DNA from: CAZEUZ01 sp964515805
GTDB taxonomy: Bacteria > Pseudomonadota > Gammaproteobacteria > Pseudomonadales > Cellvibrionaceae
Assembly (NCBI GenBank): GCA_964515805.1
Contig: CAZEUZ010000128.1
Location: 1-7,065 of the forward strand
DNA: 7,065 nucleotides
Direction: 5' to 3'
Part shown: piece by piece, positions 1 to 5,873 of the stretch
Position numbering within the stretch: the stretch's first letter is position 1
Layout: the number at the start of each line of letters is the position of its first letter
Notes under the pieces: model-generated
Told to the model about the DNA's origin: nothing
Database searches by the model: none
Seen by the model: the letters and a program-made list of their open reading frames with translations, nothing else
Made by a program: the position numbers and the translations under genes

Positions 1-726
1 CAAGGGCTCACGCAGCATATCCGCCAAACTGGGGATTACAATCAAGTTCATCTGCCACTGTTGAAAGGTTTTTCCCTCAACGTTCTGCCAATCATTGAAT
101 CCCTCTAAGGTAAACCTAGCGGCAGCAGTTCCCATTAAAAATAAGTATTTGGCTGGTTTCTTCGATGCTTGCGCCTGTACATAAGCGTGAACCATCGCGC
201 GGGCTTGGTGTTCATCGTTGGCGTTTTGGTCATGGCTAAACAATGGCCAGCGCAATAATTCAGATTGCGGCAATTGTTCCATTGGGTAACCAATGCTGCG
301 CACGATATTGAGAAGTAAAGTGTCTGTGGGCAGAGCAGCGCCTGGCTCACAGGAGTCTAACGCTAACAAGTCATCACCTATGCGCCAGCAGTTCAATGCA
401 AACCGAATAGCCTCCGACTGTGATTTTAATGATGCGTCTGATTCACCGGAAGCTGTGTCTATATTATCAACTTCAGCTTCGGTGGAAACCGAACTAGTAG
501 AAGCAGAATATGAGACAATTTCCGGTTTTTCCTGTAGTTCTCGGTCCTCAACTGGCGATTTTACTTTGACAAGTTCAGCAATAATTTCCTGCTCAGTGGG
601 AATTGAAGAATCTAAAGAAGTTGAAGGCGCCACCGAAGGAGCAGCACCTTTCAATGGCCTGCGCGCAACGTAATTATCAATACCAAGGTGATTGAGATAA
701 GTTAAGCGCTGCTTCTCATTCATCAT
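1..726 (-). CDS. holD: HolD-like DNA polymerase III psi subunit, 3' end cut by window edge
   Basis: This reading frame is open for 242 codons and leaves the window at position 1 without a stop. The likely role is the psi subunit of the clamp loader, which joins chi (and so SSB) to DnaX. The first 24 residues carry R7, L11, LGI at 14-16, Y19 and RRP at 22-24, which match the DnaX-binding N-terminal peptide of E. coli HolD as I recall it (R..L..LGI..W..RRP). Residues about 25-100 are Ser/Thr/Glu/Ala-rich and look disordered. Residues about 108-242 resemble the psi fold and end in IPSLADMLREPL, like the family's HP-S-LL..P signature. E. coli HolD is only 137 residues, so the linker is the main difference. 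Two ATGs (726 and 723) are possible starts and neither has a strong ribosome binding site. The gene lies 42 nt after leuA on the same strand and is probably co-transcribed with it; rimI may follow outside the window. The family call rests on motifs alone, and such proteins are often annotated as hypothetical. Confidence 0.6.
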   Translation of the reverse strand, partial: MMNEKQRLTYLNHLGIDNYVARRPLKGAAPSVAPSTSLDSSIPTEQEIIAELVKVKSPVEDRELQEKPEIVSYSASTSSVSTEAEVDNIDTASGESDASLKSQSEAIRFALNCWRIGDDLLALDSCEPGAALPTDTLLLNIVRSIGYPMEQLPQSELLRWPLFSHDQNANDEHQARAMVHAYVQAQASKKPAKYLFLMGTAAARFTLEGFNDWQNVEGKTFQQWQMNLIVIPSLADMLREPL

Positions 727-768
727 GTTATCGCTGACATAATTTGACCTGTTTCATAACCTGAGCAC

Positions 769-2316
769 TCATACACCATGGTATTTGGGACGACTGCGCT
801 CATCGGCAACGAGCAGACTGTTCAATGCATTGATATAAGCTTTGGCGGAAGCGGCGATCACATCCGTATCAGCGCCGACACCATTGACCACAGCCCCTTG
901 ATGCTCCAAGCGCACGGCAGCGTCGCCCTGAGCTTCCGACCCCTGGCTAATAGCATTAACGGAATAGAGTATCAGCTTTGCACCACTCTGTGCCTGTTGT
1001 TCAATGGCTTTAAATACAGCATCGACAGGGCCATTACCTTCAGCAGCAGTCTTAATTTTCTCACCGTTAACTTTCATTGTCACCGTTGCGTTGGGTTTTT
1101 GACCTTTTTGAGAACTGATCTCCATCGTTTCAAACTGATAGTATTCACTGTTGGTGTCGAGCGCTGTTTGGTTAACCAATGTATTCAGATCTTCATCAAA
1201 AATTTCATGCTTATTATCCGCCAAATTTTTAAAACGAGAAAAGACCCGATCAAATTCTTCGGTAGAGGCAAAATTCACCCCTAACTGCTTAAATCGGGCC
1301 TTCACTGCCGCGCGCCCAGAGTGCTTGCCCAATATTAATTTATTGGCGGACCAACCGACAGATTCAGCAGACATGATTTCGTAAGTCTCACGATGTTTAA
1401 GGATACCATCCTGGTGAATGCCCGACTCATGAGCAAAGGCATTAGCGCCGACAATCGCTTTGTTAGGCTGCACAGCAAAACCAGTGATCCCCGACACCAG
1501 ACGCGAAGCAGGAACGATATGAGTAGTGTCAATAGTGGTGTCAACCGGATAGATATCTTGTCGAGTGCGCACGGCCATTACCACTTCTTCCAGAGCCGCA
1601 TTGCCGGCGCGTTCACCAAGCCCATTAATAGTGCATTCTATCTGGCGAGCGCCGTTTACAACCGCCGACAAGGAATTGGCGACCGCCAAACCCAGGTCGT
1701 TGTGGCAGTGAGTGGAAAAGATTGCCTTATCGGCATTGGGCACCGTGTTAATAACACGGGCAAACATCTTACCGTATTCACCAGGCACGCCATAGCCCAC
1801 TGTATCGGGAATATTGATAGTACCCGCGCCTGCATCTATGGCTGCCTCCACAATTCGGCACATAAAGTCAAATTCCGACCGGCTGCCATCTTCAAGAGAA
1901 AACTCCACATCGTCCGTAAACTGACGGGCGAGCTTTACTGCACTGACAGCGTTCTTCAATACTTGGTCAGGTTGCATGCGCAACTTGTATTTCATATGGA
2001 TAGGAGAAGTGGCGATAAAGGTATGGATACGCTGTCTCTCTGCCGTTTGAATAGCCTCGGCGGCACATTCGATATCCTTCGGTATGGCGCGAGCCAAGCT
2101 GCATACTGTCGATGTTTTGATCACTTCGGCAACGGCCTTTACTGCTTCAAAATCACCTTGACTGGCAACAGCAAAACCTGCTTCGATAACATCGACACGC
2201 AAGCGCTCGAGTATCTTGGCGATACGCACTTTCTCGTCTTTGGTCATTGACGCGCCAGGGCTCTGTTCCCCGTCGCGCAAGGTGGTGTCAAATATTACTA
2301 ATTTATCATTGCTCAT
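769..2316 (-). CDS. leuA: 2-isopropylmalate synthase (LeuA, bacterial type)
   Basis: LeuA condenses acetyl-CoA with 2-oxoisovalerate to give 2-isopropylmalate, the first committed step of leucine synthesis, in the cytoplasm. From the ATG at 2316 the protein has 515 residues, the usual length. The catalytic TIM barrel opens with the DTTLRDGEQSPG signature (D10, R14). It continues through the metal-binding HCHND (H203, H205) and the GLGERAGNAALEE motif near 232-244. A linker region contains HESGIHQDG. The C-terminal regulatory domain, from about residue 390, includes GVGADTDVIAASAKAY near 479-494, the region of leucine feedback control in this family. A second ATG lies two codons upstream at 2322, but AGGG at 2324-2327 is only one base from it and 7 nt from the 2316 ATG, so I prefer 2316. 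The gene stands without leuB, leuC or leuD here. The upstream AT-rich region and short ORF suggest its own regulation. It ends with TGA at 769. Confidence 0.97.
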   Translation of the reverse strand: MSNDKLVIFDTTLRDGEQSPGASMTKDEKVRIAKILERLRVDVIEAGFAVASQGDFEAVKAVAEVIKTSTVCSLARAIPKDIECAAEAIQTAERQRIHTFIATSPIHMKYKLRMQPDQVLKNAVSAVKLARQFTDDVEFSLEDGSRSEFDFMCRIVEAAIDAGAGTINIPDTVGYGVPGEYGKMFARVINTVPNADKAIFSTHCHNDLGLAVANSLSAVVNGARQIECTINGLGERAGNAALEEVVMAVRTRQDIYPVDTTIDTTHIVPASRLVSGITGFAVQPNKAIVGANAFAHESGIHQDGILKHRETYEIMSAESVGWSANKLILGKHSGRAAVKARFKQLGVNFASTEEFDRVFSRFKNLADNKHEIFDEDLNTLVNQTALDTNSEYYQFETMEISSQKGQKPNATVTMKVNGEKIKTAAEGNGPVDAVFKAIEQQAQSGAKLILYSVNAISQGSEAQGDAAVRLEHQGAVVNGVGADTDVIAASAKAYINALNSLLVADERSRPKYHGV

Positions 2317-2369
2317 ATGCATACCCTAATAGCCATTAGCGTTAGTTTAATCGATACATAAATAACCAT
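2313..2369 (-). CDS. Possible 18-residue leader peptide upstream of leuA
   Basis: A short frame runs from ATG (2367-2369) to a TGA whose bases overlap the leuA start as ATGA. It would encode MVIYVSIKLTLMAIRVCI, in which nine of 18 residues are Val, Ile or Leu; both Leu codons (9 and 11) are CTA. A TATAAT box at 2379-2384 on the same strand would place the transcript start near 2372, so the message would begin only about three bases before this ATG. There is no correctly spaced ribosome binding site. AT-rich DNA gives Ile and Val codons by chance, and no attenuator terminator is visible. The leader is therefore a hypothesis based on position and composition. Confidence 0.22.
   Translation of the reverse strand: MVIYVSIKLTLMAIRVCI
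2326..2339 (-). promoter_or_regulatory. Small hairpin next to the leuA ribosome binding site
   Basis: CTAAT (2339-2335) and ATTAG (2330-2326) can pair around a 4-base loop in the leuA leader RNA. The 3' arm overlaps the first two bases of the AGGG ribosome binding site (2327-2324). The 5' arm begins at the second CTA leucine codon of the possible leader peptide. Five mostly A-U pairs make a weak structure, so any regulatory role is speculative. Confidence 0.2.
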
Positions 2370-2435
2370 CCTAATAAAATTATATTTAAAGGATTAAATT
2401 GCAAGTATTTATCTTTAAAACAATTATATTAGGAT
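2368..2435. repeat. Inverted repeat in the leuA divergent region
   Basis: The 14-base arms ATCCTAATAAAATT (2368-2381) and AATTATATTAGGAT (2422-2435) are inverted copies with one mismatch, separated by 40 bp. Both contain or overlap a minus-strand TATAAT. The spacing suggests a pair of operator half-sites or duplicated promoter elements rather than an RNA hairpin. AT-rich DNA raises the chance rate, but the shared CCTAAT/ATTAGG cores are not simple A/T runs. Confidence 0.4.
2379..2407 (-). promoter_or_regulatory. Candidate leuA promoter (strong -10, weak -35)
   Basis: On the minus strand a perfect TATAAT lies at 2384-2379. The hexamer at the ideal 17-bp spacing is TACTTG (2407-2402), which is poor. 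TTGCAA (2404-2399) is a better -35 match, but its spacer is only 14 bp. Such a combination usually needs an activator. The predicted start is near A2372. A second TATAAT on the same strand, at 2428-2423, is an alternative. Confidence 0.35.
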
Positions 2436-2469
2436 AAATTTTTTATAAAAAATTATTGTTAAGGATAAA
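2390..2469 (+). promoter_or_regulatory. Phased AGGAT(T)AAA direct repeats, candidate operator array
   Basis: AGGATTAAA begins at 2390, and AGGATAAA begins at 2431 and again at 2462. The start-to-start distances are 41 and 31 bp, close to four and three turns of the helix, so the sites would face the same side of the DNA. An inverted ATCCT lies at 2368-2372. This arrangement fits cooperative binding of a regulator controlling leuA, the divergent membrane-protein gene, or both. The regulator cannot be named from the sequence. Confidence 0.35.
2437..2454. repeat. Perfect 18-bp AT-only palindrome
   Basis: AATTTTTTATAAAAAATT is a perfect palindrome centred between 2445 and 2446, made of an A/T-tract on each side. 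It sits between two AGGATAAA copies. It may be bent or easily melted DNA, a binding site for a dimeric or nucleoid protein, or simply chance in AT-rich sequence. Confidence 0.4.
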
Positions 2470-2589
2470 AATCAGTGCCTTGGGGCAGTATTTCGTAAGC
2501 TGCACGTCCTTAATACGAGCCTTCTGCTTTACAATACAGCTCCTTAAATTTGCCACACGATATCAACTGTAGCGTCTGCGAGAAAAAAT

Positions 2590-3540
2590 ATGTACTCATG
2601 GGTTAAAAAATGGGCATTAGAAGTCTGGATGATCTTTTGGAGCTTGATAAGAATTATGGTGCCTGTCTTACTGATAGTTCGTCTTATTGAACTCATAGGT
2701 TGGATTGACCATTTGGCACTATTAATCGAACCAATCATGATATGGGTTGGTCTACCCGGTGAAATGGGTTTGGTGTGGATGTCCGCCATGGTCAGCAATA
2801 TATACACTGGCATGGCGGTTTTTTATCAGCTGGGAATAGCAGAGCAACTGACTATTGCTCAAGTTAGCGTGCTGGGCACGATGATTCTAGTCGCCCATGC
2901 GTTGCCCATGGAGGCAACCATCGCTAAAGCTACCGGTGTCAGCCTATGGTTCACCCTGTCACTGCGGATAGGCGGCGCTCTGATATTAGGTATGCTGCTG
3001 AATTTCGCGTACAGCCATTTCTCACTTTTACAAACGCCAGTACCTGTATTGTGGCAGCCAGAAGTCAATAGTTCTGACTGGGCCAGCTGGTTTATTGCCC
3101 AATTCAATATGCTATTTGCGGCACTGATTATCATTGCCGGCCTAACTCTATTGATTCAACTATTGCGCTTATTACACATCGAGCGATTAATTCACTGGTT
3201 ATTAGCTCCCGTGTTGCGCGCTTTGGGTATTGGTGCCAAAGCAGCCAACATTATGATTGTCGGCCTAACCTTGGGACTCTCTTTTGGTGGCGGTCTACTG
3301 ATTAAAGAAGCTAAATCGGGGCAGCTACCGGGAAGAGATATTTTTATGACTATGGCCTTCTTGAGCCTCTGCCACAGCTTGATTGAAGATACACTGTTGA
3401 TTCTTCTACTAGGCGCCGACTTATCTGCCATTCTTTGGGCACGGCTAGGATTTAGCTTATTGGTTATTGCCGTTCTCTCACGTCTGCTAAAGGCATTGCC
3501 GGCAAATAAAAAACATTGGCTGTACCGTCTGCCAAGTTAG
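2590..3540 (+). CDS. Inner-membrane protein with two Gate-like (nucleoside-recognition) halves
   Basis: This 316-residue, strongly hydrophobic protein has about eight likely membrane segments, near residues 14-37, 43-55, 60-80, 90-105, 118-142, 172-195, 205-235 and 252-300. It resembles the nucleoside recognition/Gate family related to spore maturation proteins SpmA/SpmB and to concentrative transporters. The substrate of such stand-alone bacterial members is unknown to me. The protein appears to be an internal duplication. The first half has GLPGEMGLVW..MVSN followed by AHALPMEAT (H103, E108). The second has GIGAKAANIM..LSFGGG followed by CHSLIEDTL (H262, E266, D267). No signal peptide is seen. 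The ATG at 2590 has a weak GCGAG sequence about 7 nt upstream, and M14 is a possible alternative start. The gene diverges from leuA and converges with the M23 gene, with 38 bp between stops and no clear terminator hairpin. Transport of a small polar substrate is inferred only. Confidence 0.75.
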   Translation: MYSWVKKWALEVWMIFWSLIRIMVPVLLIVRLIELIGWIDHLALLIEPIMIWVGLPGEMGLVWMSAMVSNIYTGMAVFYQLGIAEQLTIAQVSVLGTMILVAHALPMEATIAKATGVSLWFTLSLRIGGALILGMLLNFAYSHFSLLQTPVPVLWQPEVNSSDWASWFIAQFNMLFAALIIIAGLTLLIQLLRLLHIERLIHWLLAPVLRALGIGAKAANIMIVGLTLGLSFGGGLLIKEAKSGQLPGRDIFMTMAFLSLCHSLIEDTLLILLLGADLSAILWARLGFSLLVIAVLSRLLKALPANKKHWLYRLPS

Positions 3541-3578
3541 ATCAAGATCACCGCTAAAGATATTATTCGGACTACAAG

Positions 3579-4379
3579 CTAATCCACCAACAACTGCGGG
3601 TCGAGCCGTTGATTAAACCAGTTGATACGCCAATCGAGATGGGGTCCAGTGGCTCTTCCACTGTCGCCGACTTCAGCAATGACTTGGCGCTGTTCAATAT
3701 TATTACCTTCATTGACCAGAATCTTATCTAGATGGATAAATGTCGACGAGACACCGTGACCGTGATCAATGATCAATGTGCCACCGGAAAAGTACATATC
3801 GTCGTGTACCAGGATGACTATACCCGATGCCGGTGCTTTGACTTTGGCGCCCTTGGGAGCGGCAATATCGATACCGTAGTGAGGTCTGCGGCCTTGACCA
3901 TTATAAAAACGCCGACTGCCGTAAACACCGGTAATGGTTCCGACCAACGGCCAGACAAATGTCTGCCGGTAATCTTGCCGTGTTGAATTGATAAGGCGGG
4001 AGGCTTTAACAAGTTTTGTTTCTTGGCGAATGCGTGCCAGCGACTCGGTGGGTACATCGACCGTTTTCTGAGGCACGCCTTCTATACGCTGTTCCCGGTA
4101 TTGACGTTGTTTGACATTAAATGTATGGGTAATAACCTTTCCTGTTGCCGTTTTTTCTATCAATGCGACACGCTCACTGGTGTCGCGTCCCATACCAATA
4201 ACAAAGTAACCATCATCGGCAATCCGCACCGAGTTGCCCAAAAACTCTAGTTGATGGTTTGGATCAGTTCTGCCCACAATCAAACCACCTTGAACCCACT
4301 CTCCCGATATGTCTAGTGCTGCTAGCTTGAAAGACAATAATCCTATCAACAATAGCAACCACTGAATTTTATTTGACAT
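3579..4379 (-). CDS. Secreted M23 (LytM-type) peptidase family protein
   Basis: The 266-residue product probably acts in the periplasm on peptidoglycan cross-links or regulates other hydrolases. Residues 1-21 form a signal peptide (K4, a Leu-rich core, cleavage likely near A20-A21). Residues about 22-135 are an N-terminal region of unknown fold. The M23 domain covers about 140-260. It has RPHYGIDIAAPKG (H167, D171), a glycine-rich SGGTLIIDHGHG, FIHLDK (H216) and GRATGPHLDWRINW (H247, D249). In LytM the last motif is H-x-H and its second His binds zinc; here that place is Asp249. I recall HLDW in other proteobacterial M23 proteins, so this may be a real subfamily with an Asp ligand or reduced activity. 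The ATG at 4379 has GAG 8 nt upstream. The gene is divergent from the Trm112 gene only 29 bp away. Confidence 0.88.
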   Translation of the reverse strand: MSNKIQWLLLLIGLLSFKLAALDISGEWVQGGLIVGRTDPNHQLEFLGNSVRIADDGYFVIGMGRDTSERVALIEKTATGKVITHTFNVKQRQYREQRIEGVPQKTVDVPTESLARIRQETKLVKASRLINSTRQDYRQTFVWPLVGTITGVYGSRRFYNGQGRRPHYGIDIAAPKGAKVKAPASGIVILVHDDMYFSGGTLIIDHGHGVSSTFIHLDKILVNEGNNIEQRQVIAEVGDSGRATGPHLDWRINWFNQRLDPQLLVD

Positions 4380-4402
4380 CGTCTAGTCTCAACACCGAAA
4401 AT
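4373..4402 (+). promoter_or_regulatory. Candidate sigma-70 promoter for the Trm112-rhdA-psd cluster
   Basis: A perfect TTGACA (4373-4378) is followed after 18 bp by GAAAAT (4397-4402), four of six matches to TATAAT. The -35 box overlaps the start codon of the divergent M23 gene. Counting from the -10 box, transcription would begin about 4409, which is the A of the Trm112 ATG. That would give a leaderless or nearly leaderless message and fits the absence of a good ribosome binding site there. Confidence 0.4.
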
Positions 4403-4408
4403 AAAGCC

Positions 4409-4609
4409 ATGGATAAAAAATTACTGAGTATTTTAGTCTGCCCCGTCAGCAAAGCGCCACTGCATTATGACAACGAGGCACAAGAATTAATTTGCATTGC
4501 CAGTGGTCTAGCCTATCCTATCAGGGACGATATCCCCGTCATGTTAGAAACAGAGGCGCGCCACTTAAGTGAAGATGAAAAAACCGAGTGGCGCAAGAAA
4601 ATATCTTGA
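4409..4609 (+). CDS. ycaR: Trm112 family protein (YcaR-like)
   Basis: This is a 66-residue cytoplasmic protein of the UPF0434/Trm112 family. Eukaryotic Trm112 activates several methyltransferases; the role of the bacterial YcaR type is not well established. The sequence follows E. coli YcaR closely: MDKKLLSILVCPVSKAPL, then QELICIASGLAYPIRDDIPVM and LETEAR near residues 49-54. The first metal-knuckle pair reads C11-P-V-S14 instead of C-x-x-C, leaving C11 and C31 as the only cysteines, so zinc binding is doubtful. A longer frame opens at 4373 but would overlap the start of the M23 gene and add 12 residues that the family lacks, so I chose 4409. There is no clear Shine-Dalgarno sequence. In many gammaproteobacteria the gene sits between lpxK and kdsB; here it heads a cluster with a HIT protein, rhdA and psd. 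Confidence 0.88.
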   Translation: MDKKLLSILVCPVSKAPLHYDNEAQELICIASGLAYPIRDDIPVMLETEARHLSEDEKTEWRKKIS

Positions 4610-4669
4610 AGATTATAGCCATCCAACCTCACAACAAAATCCATTGATACAAATAAATTAGTCTCCTTG

Positions 4670-5026
4670 ATGCCAAAAGAAACACCAGAGAAAACTTTAT
4701 TTACTCGCATTATAGACCGCGAGTTGCCCGCTAATATTATCTATGAAGATGATCAGTGCATCTGTATCCACGATATTAACCCCAAAGCACCCACGCATGT
4801 TCTACTGATCCCACGCAAGCCAATCCCTACTCTTGCCGACGCCACTCAAGAAGATAAGGCATTGTTGGGACACTTGCTGTTGAAGATCGGTGATATTGCG
4901 CGTTTATTAGGTGTCGAAGACGGCTTTCGAATGGTGATAAATAACGGTGAAAAAGGTGGACAAGTGGTATTTCATCTGCACTTTCACTTGTTAGCTAATA
5001 AAACGTTCAATGATAATTCACTGTAA
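4670..5026 (+). CDS. hinT: HIT family purine nucleotide phosphoramidase, HinT-like
   Basis: The 118-residue protein belongs to the histidine-triad superfamily. HinT enzymes hydrolyse AMP-linked phosphoramidates and aminoacyl-adenylates in the cytoplasm, as homodimers. The N-terminus (TLFTRIIDRELPANIIYEDD) and the APTHVLLIP segment near 40-48 are typical. VINNGEKGGQ leads into the triad HLHFHLL (H102, H104, H106), H104 being the expected nucleophile by family analogy. The layout parallels E. coli HinT, including IPT at 52-54 in place of the usual KKHI region. After the triad the tail is ANKTFNDNSL, shorter than in E. coli HinT and lacking the GGR seen after most triads. A TTG at 4667 precedes the ATG at 4670; I chose ATG. 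Neither has a clear ribosome binding site. The gene lies 60 nt after the Trm112 gene and 18 nt before rhdA. Confidence 0.9.
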   Translation: MPKETPEKTLFTRIIDRELPANIIYEDDQCICIHDINPKAPTHVLLIPRKPIPTLADATQEDKALLGHLLLKIGDIARLLGVEDGFRMVINNGEKGGQVVFHLHFHLLANKTFNDNSL

Positions 5027-5044
5027 TTTTTGGCGGATAACACA

Positions 5045-5857
5045 ATGCCAATTGAACTGCCATTATTGATAGAGCCGAATGACCTGGCGGATAAGCTCAA
5101 TCAGCCAGAACTAGTGATTATCGATCTATGCAGTGAAACCAATTATCTTCGCGGTCATATTCCCGGCGCCGTACATGTAAGCCCTAAAGAATTGATGAGA
5201 GGCGAACCGCCAGCAATTGGCAGACTGCCAGCGATTATCCAACTACAACAATTATTTTCCCGCCTGGGTCTCAATGAAGGCAAGCATGTCGTAGTCTACG
5301 ATGACGAAGGTGGTGGCTGGGCTGGACGTTTTATTTGGACTCTTGATGTCATCGGTCACCGACACTACTCCTATTTAAACGGTGGTCTTTACGCTTGGGC
5401 AGGCAGCAAGTTGCCGTTGGAGACTACCGTTAATCAACCCATAGCAACCAACTATGAAGTGACCATCGATACCACGCCTATTGCTGAAATCGACGACATT
5501 TTACCCTATCTGAATAACTCCGATTCCAAACAGGTTATCTGGGACGCCCGTAGCCCTGCTGAGTTCAGTGGCAATAAGGTGCTGGCAGCAAAGGGTGGCC
5601 ATATCCCAGGTGCTATCAACTGTGAATGGACTGAACTGATGGATCGTGAAAAAGCATGGCGTATCCGCACCGATGCCTCTGAATTTCTAGCTGGTAAAGG
5701 TATAACTTCTGACAAAGAAATCATCACTCACTGTCAATCCCACCATCGCTCTGGCTTTACCTACTTAGTGGGCAAGGTGCTCGGGCTGTCTATCCGTGGC
5801 TATCACGGTTCCTGGTCGGAATGGGGCAACCATCCCGATACACCTGTTGAGCGTTGA
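5045..5857 (+). CDS. rhdA: Tandem-domain rhodanese sulfurtransferase (RhdA type)
   Basis: This 270-residue cytoplasmic enzyme moves sulfane sulfur from thiosulfate to an acceptor such as cyanide or a protein thiol. The inactive N-terminal rhodanese domain covers about residues 10-125, with YLRGHIPGAVHV, and VVVYDDEGGGWAGR carrying Asp where the active domain has Cys. The C-terminal domain covers about 145-265, with WDARSPAEF, GGHIPGAINCEW and the active-site loop C230-QSHHRS. That loop fits C-x4-R-S and, as I recall it, the CQTHHRS loop and Cys230 numbering of Azotobacter RhdA. The ATG at 5045 has GGCGGA upstream at good spacing; a TTG at 5030 in the same frame is less likely. The gene is 18 nt after the HIT gene and 16 nt before psd. 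The rhdA-psd order also occurs in Pseudomonas aeruginosa, which supports the assignment. Confidence 0.95.
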   Translation: MPIELPLLIEPNDLADKLNQPELVIIDLCSETNYLRGHIPGAVHVSPKELMRGEPPAIGRLPAIIQLQQLFSRLGLNEGKHVVVYDDEGGGWAGRFIWTLDVIGHRHYSYLNGGLYAWAGSKLPLETTVNQPIATNYEVTIDTTPIAEIDDILPYLNNSDSKQVIWDARSPAEFSGNKVLAAKGGHIPGAINCEWTELMDREKAWRIRTDASEFLAGKGITSDKEIITHCQSHHRSGFTYLVGKVLGLSIRGYHGSWSEWGNHPDTPVER

Positions 5858-5873
5858 TTCAATCGATCGCTTT

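Larger units (their letters stand above)
2317..2589. other. Divergent intergenic region between leuA and the membrane-protein gene
   Basis: About 270 bp separate the two divergent genes. The half near leuA (roughly 2340-2470) is extremely AT-rich and holds the repeats and the leuA -10 box. The half near the membrane-protein gene (2471-2589) has ordinary composition. For the plus-strand gene, the best -10-like element I see is TACAAT at 2530-2535, without a convincing -35. I see no tRNA, riboswitch or classical leucine attenuator with a GC-rich terminator. Confidence 0.6.

Noticed and set aside
293..673. 126-codon plus-strand ORF opposite the HolD-like gene
   Set aside because: It is the Ser-rich complement of the low-complexity linker. 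The minus-strand frame has psi-family motifs and stays open to the window edge.
1393..2250. 285-codon plus-strand ORF antisense to leuA
   Set aside because: It lies wholly opposite the well-conserved leuA catalytic domain, its translation has no recognisable domain, and it has no promoter or ribosome binding site of note. It is a shadow of leuA codon use.
2461..2589. Classical leucine attenuator or T-box upstream of the divergent genes
   Set aside because: I found no run of leucine codons with a GC-rich terminator and T-tract, and no T-box-like conserved sequence.
3541..3578. Intrinsic terminator between the membrane-protein gene and the M23 gene
   Set aside because: No stable inverted repeat followed by a T-tract is visible in the 38-bp gap on either strand.
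4373..4408. 12-residue N-terminal extension of the Trm112 protein
   Set aside because: YcaR proteins begin at the MDxxLL motif, and the extension would overlap the start of the divergent M23 gene. The same bases fit a -35 box better.
5796..5873. Upstream ATG for psd inside rhdA
   Set aside because: The extra 26 residues do not resemble Psd, whose known N-termini align with the start at 5874.
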